From: Acidobacteriota bacterium
Lineage (GTDB): Bacteria > Acidobacteriota > Terriglobia > Bryobacterales > Bryobacteraceae
Direction: 5' to 3'
DNA length: 9,606 nt
NCBI GenBank assembly: GCA_016871135.1
Contig: VFZQ01000145.1
Coordinates: 1-9,606 of the forward strand
Under the pieces are notes generated by a model. The model made no database searches. It was not told the origin of the DNA and was given only the letters and a program-made list of their open reading frames with translations. Position numbers and translations under genes: made by a program. This document shows positions 6,740 through 9,606 of the stretch, in pieces (position 1 is the first letter of the stretch; every line of letters starts with the position of its first letter).

Positions 6740-6954
6740 GCGACGCGGGATTCAATATAGGCAACCGCCGTAGTGGGAGCGGGAATCTGCTCGCCATCTT
6801 CGGCGAGGCCTTCCAGATGGAGTTCAATCGCTTCCCGCATGTTTCGCTCGATTTCCGCGACGGTTTGGCCGGTCGTGATACAGCCAGGAAGGTCCGGCAC
6901 GTAGGCGGATAAGTTATTTGGGCCTTGTTCGATGACGATGGCGTATTTGGTCAT
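6736..6954 (-). CDS. hicB: HicB-family antitoxin (short form)
   Basis: A 72-residue antitoxin that binds and blocks the HicA RNase. It shows the partial RNase-H-like fold signature: YAIVIEQGPNNLSAYVPDLP (4-23), then GCITTGQTVAEIERNMREAI and ELHLEGLAEDGEQIP (44-58). The protein ends shortly after this, so the C-terminal HTH or ribbon-helix-helix DNA-binding domain found in longer HicB proteins is missing. This domain-less short form is common. The start overlaps the hicA stop in ATGA (6951-6954), with a GAGG Shine-Dalgarno 6 bases upstream. Its own stop overlaps the start of the small downstream gene in the same way. Without a DNA-binding domain, autoregulation must come from elsewhere or be absent. 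Confidence 0.92.
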   Translation of the reverse strand: MTKYAIVIEQGPNNLSAYVPDLPGCITTGQTVAEIERNMREAIELHLEGLAEDGEQIPAPTTAVAYIESRVA

Positions 6955-7145
6955 GGCTTACCTCGGAGACCTGCTTGAACTAGTATGCTCTTCAGCGTTG
7001 ACGGATGCACGTCGTCGCCGGGATGGCCCGGAATCGTTACACGCCCACGCTTGTTGGGGTGTTTGAACTGGCGGTGGCTCCCTTTCGTGGCCACGTGGCT
7101 CCATCCATCGGCTTCGACGAATTTGATGAGATCCCTGATCTTCAT
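6951..7145 (-). CDS. hicA: HicA-family mRNA interferase toxin
   Basis: A 64-residue toxin with a double-stranded-RNA-binding-like fold that cleaves mRNA and halts translation when not bound by HicB. Visible motifs are IRDLIKFVEADGW (3-15), then KGSHRQFKHP (21-30) with the catalytic histidine H24, then VTIPGHPGDDVHPSTLKSIL (36-55). All core residues are present and the length is normal (about 60-80), so it looks intact. The order hicA then hicB is the usual one. The start is ATG at 7145-7143 without a clear Shine-Dalgarno, 10 bases after a TAGAAT hexamer. It is divergent from glnS across 83 bases. Confidence 0.94.
   Translation of the reverse strand: MKIRDLIKFVEADGWSHVATKGSHRQFKHPNKRGRVTIPGHPGDDVHPSTLKSILVQAGLRGKP
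6961..6964 (-). promoter_or_regulatory. Ribosome binding site of hicB inside hicA
   Basis: Minus-strand GAGG lies 6 bases before the hicB ATG and inside the hicA coding sequence. It can give HicB synthesis beyond simple coupling, which fits the need for excess antitoxin. hicA and the third gene have no comparable site. Confidence 0.5.
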
Positions 7146-7155
7146 CTATCTACAG

Positions 7156-7161
7156 ATTCTA
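7156..7161 (-). promoter_or_regulatory. Candidate -10 element of the hicAB operon
   Basis: Minus-strand TAGAAT (5 of 6 to TATAAT) ends 10 bases before the hicA ATG. No good -35 is seen. The bases between it and the start include the small palindrome ATCT-GT-AGAT and an AGATAGAT repeat, which could be part of an operator, though both are short enough to be chance. Confidence 0.35.
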
Positions 7162-7191
7162 TGCTTTTCGTCGCCGCAACGGATATCGCGG

Positions 7192-7215
7192 GCGGGGCGA
7201 CCGAGGCTGCCCCGC
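7192..7215. repeat. Perfect 7-bp inverted repeat between hicA and glnS (possible operator)
   Basis: The arms GCGGGGC (7192-7198) and GCCCCGC (7209-7215) flank a 10-base spacer. The right arm ends exactly at the candidate glnS -10 hexamer (7216-7221), so the whole element fills the space where the -35 to -10 spacer would be. No plus-strand gene ends just upstream and there is no T tract, so a terminator role is unlikely. It could be a repressor site for glnS, for the divergent hicAB operon, or for both. GC-rich context raises the odds of chance. Confidence 0.4.
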
Positions 7216-7221
7216 TATACT
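7216..7221 (+). promoter_or_regulatory. Candidate -10 element of glnS
   Basis: TATACT (5 of 6 to TATAAT) ends 7 bases before the glnS ATG at 7229. At that distance transcription would begin at or very near the A of the start codon, giving a leaderless mRNA. The intervening GAAACTT has no Shine-Dalgarno character. No -35 is visible in the GC-rich inverted repeat upstream. Confidence 0.45.
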
Positions 7222-7228
7222 GAAACTT

Positions 7229-8911
7229 ATGTCTTCCGAGTCAGTCTCCAACGCGGAGAACGAGTCCGCGCGGCCTTCTCATTTCATTCGTGACATCGTC
7301 ATTCAGGACATCCAAAACGGCAAGAACGGCGGGCGCGTGCATACGCGGTTTCCACCGGAGCCGAACGGCTATCTGCACATCGGCCATGCCAAGTCGATCT
7401 GCCTGAACTTCGGGCTTGCCCAAGAGTTTGGTGGCAAGTGCAATCTGCGCTTCGACGATACGAATCCGTCGAAGGAAGAGACCGAGTACGTCGACTCGAT
7501 CATCGAGGATGTCCGCTGGCTGGGGTTCGACTGGGACGATCGGATGTTCTACGCCTCCGACTATTTCGATCAGCTTTACGCCTGGGCGATTCAGTTGATC
7601 AAGGCGGGCAAGGCCTATGTCTGCGATCTGAATGCCGAACAGGTCCGCGAGTATCGCGGCACGCCGCAAGAGCCTGGCAAGGAGAGCCCGTACCGCAACC
7701 GGAGCGTCGAGGAAAATCTCGACCTGTTCGAACGCATGCGCGCCGGCGAATTTCCGGACGGCTCGCGCACGCTGCGCACCAAGATCGACATGGCGTCGCC
7801 GAACTTCAACATGCGCGATCCGGTCATGTACCGCATTCTGCGGGCCGAGCACCATCGCACGGGCAACAAGTGGTGCGTTTATCCGATGTACGACTATGCG
7901 CATGGCGAGTCGGACTCGATTGAAGGCATCACGCATTCGATCTGCACGCTGGAGTTTGAAGACCACCGCCCGTTATACGACTGGTATGTCGAGAACCTCG
8001 GCATTCACGCGCCGCAACAGATCGAATTCGATCGTCTAAATCTGACCAATACGGTTCTGAGCAAGCGAAAGCTGCTGGCGCTGGTGCGCGAGAAATACGT
8101 CTCGGGTTGGGACGATCCACGCATGCCAACCATCTGCGGATTCCGGCGACGCGGTTATACGCCCGAAGCGATTCGAACTTTTTGCGCGAACATTGGCGTG
8201 TCGAAGACGAACGGGCTCATCGAGTTCGGCTTGCTCGAACATTATCTGCGCGAAGACCTGAACAAGCGCGCGCTGCGTGTGATGGCCGTACTCGATCCCT
8301 TGAAGGTTGTGATCGACAACTATCCGGACGATCTTGTCGAGCACATGGACGCGGTGAACAATCCGGAAGATGAGACCGCCGGCTCGCGTACCGTGCCGTT
8401 TTCGAAGGTACTCTACATCGAGAAGGACGACTTCCGCGAGGATCCGCCGAAGCAGTATTTCCGGTTGTCGCCCGGGCGCGAAGTGCGGCTGCGCTACGGC
8501 TATCTGGTTACTTGCACCGGCGTGGTGAAGAACGACGCGGGTGAAGTGGTCGAGGTCCATTGCACTTACGATCCGGCGACGCGCGGCGGCAATGCGCCGG
8601 ATGGGCGAAAGGTGAAGTCGACGATGCACTGGGTGTCGGCGGCGCATGCGCTGGATTGCGAAGTGCGGCTCTACGACACGCTGTTCCTGGAAGGCAAGGA
8701 CACCGACGATTTGGCGTCCGCGTTTAATCCGAATTCGCTGCAGAAGAAAGCGGCGAAGATCGAGCCGAGCGTGAAGGGCGCCGCGCCGCTGACGAAGTAC
8801 CAGTTCGAGCGGGTGGGGTATTTCTGCGCGGACAAGGAGCCGGGCGTTTTCAACCGCACGGTGGCATTGCGCGATACCTGGGCGAAGGTGGAGAAAAAGA
8901 CTACGTCGTAA
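7229..8911 (+). CDS. glnS: Glutaminyl-tRNA synthetase
   Basis: A 560-residue class I aminoacyl-tRNA synthetase that attaches glutamine to tRNA-Gln in an ATP-dependent reaction; cytosolic. The Rossmann catalytic domain carries the HIGH motif in PPEPNGYLHIGHAKS (42-56, HIGH at 50-53), FDDTNPSKEETEYVDSI (75-91) and the KMSKS-type loop VLSKRK (276-281). GlnRS-specific stretches are PYRNRSVEENLDLFERM (154-170), CVYPMYDYAHGESDSIEGI (216-234) and HSICTLEFEDHRPLYDWY (236-253). The C-terminal third (about 345-550) matches the two beta-barrel anticodon-binding domains. Length is close to the E. coli enzyme (554). The first about 18 residues are Ser/Asn/Glu-rich and non-conserved. Bacteria with GlnRS need not rely on GatCAB for Gln-tRNA, but whether GatCAB also exists here cannot be seen. 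The 3' end overlaps convergent gltX by 11 bases. Confidence 0.97.
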   Translation: MSSESVSNAENESARPSHFIRDIVIQDIQNGKNGGRVHTRFPPEPNGYLHIGHAKSICLNFGLAQEFGGKCNLRFDDTNPSKEETEYVDSIIEDVRWLGFDWDDRMFYASDYFDQLYAWAIQLIKAGKAYVCDLNAEQVREYRGTPQEPGKESPYRNRSVEENLDLFERMRAGEFPDGSRTLRTKIDMASPNFNMRDPVMYRILRAEHHRTGNKWCVYPMYDYAHGESDSIEGITHSICTLEFEDHRPLYDWYVENLGIHAPQQIEFDRLNLTNTVLSKRKLLALVREKYVSGWDDPRMPTICGFRRRGYTPEAIRTFCANIGVSKTNGLIEFGLLEHYLREDLNKRALRVMAVLDPLKVVIDNYPDDLVEHMDAVNNPEDETAGSRTVPFSKVLYIEKDDFREDPPKQYFRLSPGREVRLRYGYLVTCTGVVKNDAGEVVEVHCTYDPATRGGNAPDGRKVKSTMHWVSAAHALDCEVRLYDTLFLEGKDTDDLASAFNPNSLQKKAAKIEPSVKGAAPLTKYQFERVGYFCADKEPGVFNRTVALRDTWAKVEKKTTS

Positions 8912-9606
8912 GCAGCGCCGCGGTTTCTCGGAGACGAGCGATGGCTTGCGGCGCGCCGAGAGCGTAGATCGATTCGAAAAGTGGCGGTGTCACCTTCTTA
9001 CCGGTGATGGCGATGCGGATCACAAGAAACGCGTTGCCCGGTTGGAGGCCAAGCGCTTCGGCGGTCGCGCGAATCGCGGCCTCGATGGCCGGTGTTTCGA
9101 ATGCGGGCAGCGACTCAAGCGCCTCGGCGGTCTTCGCACAGATCGTCGCGGCGGTTGGCGCGTCCATACCCTTCTTGAGCATGGAAGGCATGTCGCGCTC
9201 GATCGATTCCTTGAATAAGAAATCGATGAACGGGACGGCGTCGGGCAGCAGTTCCATGCGTTCCTGCACGTGCGGCGCGATGCGGGCCAGCTTGGCGTTG
9301 TCGACAACAAGTCCGGCTCTTTCGAGGAATGGCGTTAGGCGCTTTGCGAGTTCGTCCGGGGCGAGCGCACGGATGTACATGCCGTTCATCCACTTCAGTT
9401 TTTCGTAGGAAAAAACACCGCCCGCATTGTTGACGCGCTCGAGCGTGAAGCGTTGCTTGAGTTCGTCGAGCGAGAAGATTTCGCGCTCTTCGCCTTCGCC
9501 GGGCGACCAGCCGATCAGAGCGATAAAGTTCAGCACGGCTTCGGGGAGATACCCCTCTTCGCGAAAGTTCGAAAGAAACGTCGCGCCGTGGCGCTTGGAG
9601 AGCTTT
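8901..9606 (-). CDS. gltX: Glutamyl-tRNA synthetase, C-terminal half (5' end outside window)
   Basis: The frame stays open from TAG (8903-8901) to the right edge, giving about 235 residues of an enzyme usually near 470-500. It charges tRNA-Glu with glutamate. At the window edge the frame reads KLSKRHGATFLSNFREEGYL, the KMSKS motif and following helix of GluRS, then PEAVLNFIALIGWSPG. The remainder is the alpha-helical anticodon-binding domain: LDELKQRFTLERVNNAGG, YEKLKWMNGMYIR, and near the C-terminus FLVIRIAITGKKVTPPLFES followed by IYALG. The GTG at 9536 is not a start but the valine in EAVLNF. Whether the enzyme is discriminating cannot be judged; glnS next door makes a Glu-only enzyme plausible. 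It converges with and overlaps glnS by 11 bases. Confidence 0.96.
   Translation of the reverse strand, partial: KLSKRHGATFLSNFREEGYLPEAVLNFIALIGWSPGEGEEREIFSLDELKQRFTLERVNNAGGVFSYEKLKWMNGMYIRALAPDELAKRLTPFLERAGLVVDNAKLARIAPHVQERMELLPDAVPFIDFLFKESIERDMPSMLKKGMDAPTAATICAKTAEALESLPAFETPAIEAAIRATAEALGLQPGNAFLVIRIAITGKKVTPPLFESIYALGAPQAIARLRETAALLTT

Noticed and set aside
6555..6827. Minus-strand 90-codon frame and plus-strand 94-codon frame (6628-6912) across the hicB region
   Set aside because: Arg/Pro-rich or composition-driven products with no motifs. hicB and the coupled small gene explain this DNA better.
6985..7293. Plus-strand frames at 6985-7293 and 7005-7223 opposite hicA
   Set aside because: hicA on the other strand has all family motifs, and these frames run into the glnS start in the wrong frame.
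7241..7966. 241-codon minus-strand open frame opposite glnS (also 8036-8647)
   Set aside because: It is antisense to strongly conserved glnS motifs and shows no family features of its own.
8949..8958. 10-bp palindrome CGGCGCGCCG near the end of gltX
   Set aside because: It lies within coding sequence, has no T tract, and is unremarkable in GC-rich DNA.
9534..9536. GTG at 9536 as the start of a short minus-strand gene
   Set aside because: The frame continues upstream to the window edge with canonical GluRS residues including KLSKRHG, so the GTG is an internal valine.
1..9606. CRISPR arrays, tRNA or rRNA genes, insertion sequences, phage attachment sites
   Set aside because: I looked for regularly spaced repeats, transposase motifs and tRNA-like cloverleafs (for example beside the TA genes) and saw none.

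Overview
The window looks like chromosomal DNA from an Acidobacteriota, most likely near Solibacter/Bryobacter. The main clue is a 1071-residue Oar-like TonB-dependent receptor with an N-terminal carboxypeptidase-regulatory-like domain, a protein type that group carries in large numbers. The DNA is GC-rich and densely coding. The taxonomic call is inference from protein style; no rRNA or other marker is present. No stretch longer than about 85 bases lacks a gene.

Layout. Positions 1-147 hold the end of an unidentified plus-strand reading frame. A minus-strand block follows (6304 down to 185): the TonB-dependent receptor, rpiB, glyA and a GT4 glycosyltransferase. rpiB, glyA and the glycosyltransferase are packed with gaps of 2 and 0 bases and probably form one operon. 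A candidate extended -10 element in front of rpiB suggests this trio can be transcribed separately from the receptor. Positions 6305-6369 are a divergent promoter region.

Positions 6370-7145 are a small toxin-antitoxin patch. It has a plus-strand HigA-type antitoxin without a visible toxin partner or a normal start codon. Facing it is a minus-strand operon hicA-hicB followed by a 48-codon third gene (6593-6739). Both junctions of that operon are ATGA overlaps, and the third gene runs 32 bases into the end of the HigA-like gene. A divergent promoter region (7146-7228) with a perfect inverted repeat separates hicA from plus-strand glnS. glnS converges on, and overlaps by 11 bases, the 3' half of minus-strand gltX, which leaves the window at 9606.

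How the genes fit together. rpiB supplies ribose-5-phosphate, and glyA supplies glycine and methylene-tetrahydrofolate, both inputs to nucleotide synthesis. glnS and gltX charge tRNAs with glutamine and glutamate. The receptor is an outer-membrane protein of unknown substrate. The most interesting parts are the third gene of the hicAB operon and a recurring pattern in which a -10-like hexamer lies 7-10 bases before a start codon that lacks a good ribosome binding site, suggesting leaderless or very short-leader mRNAs.
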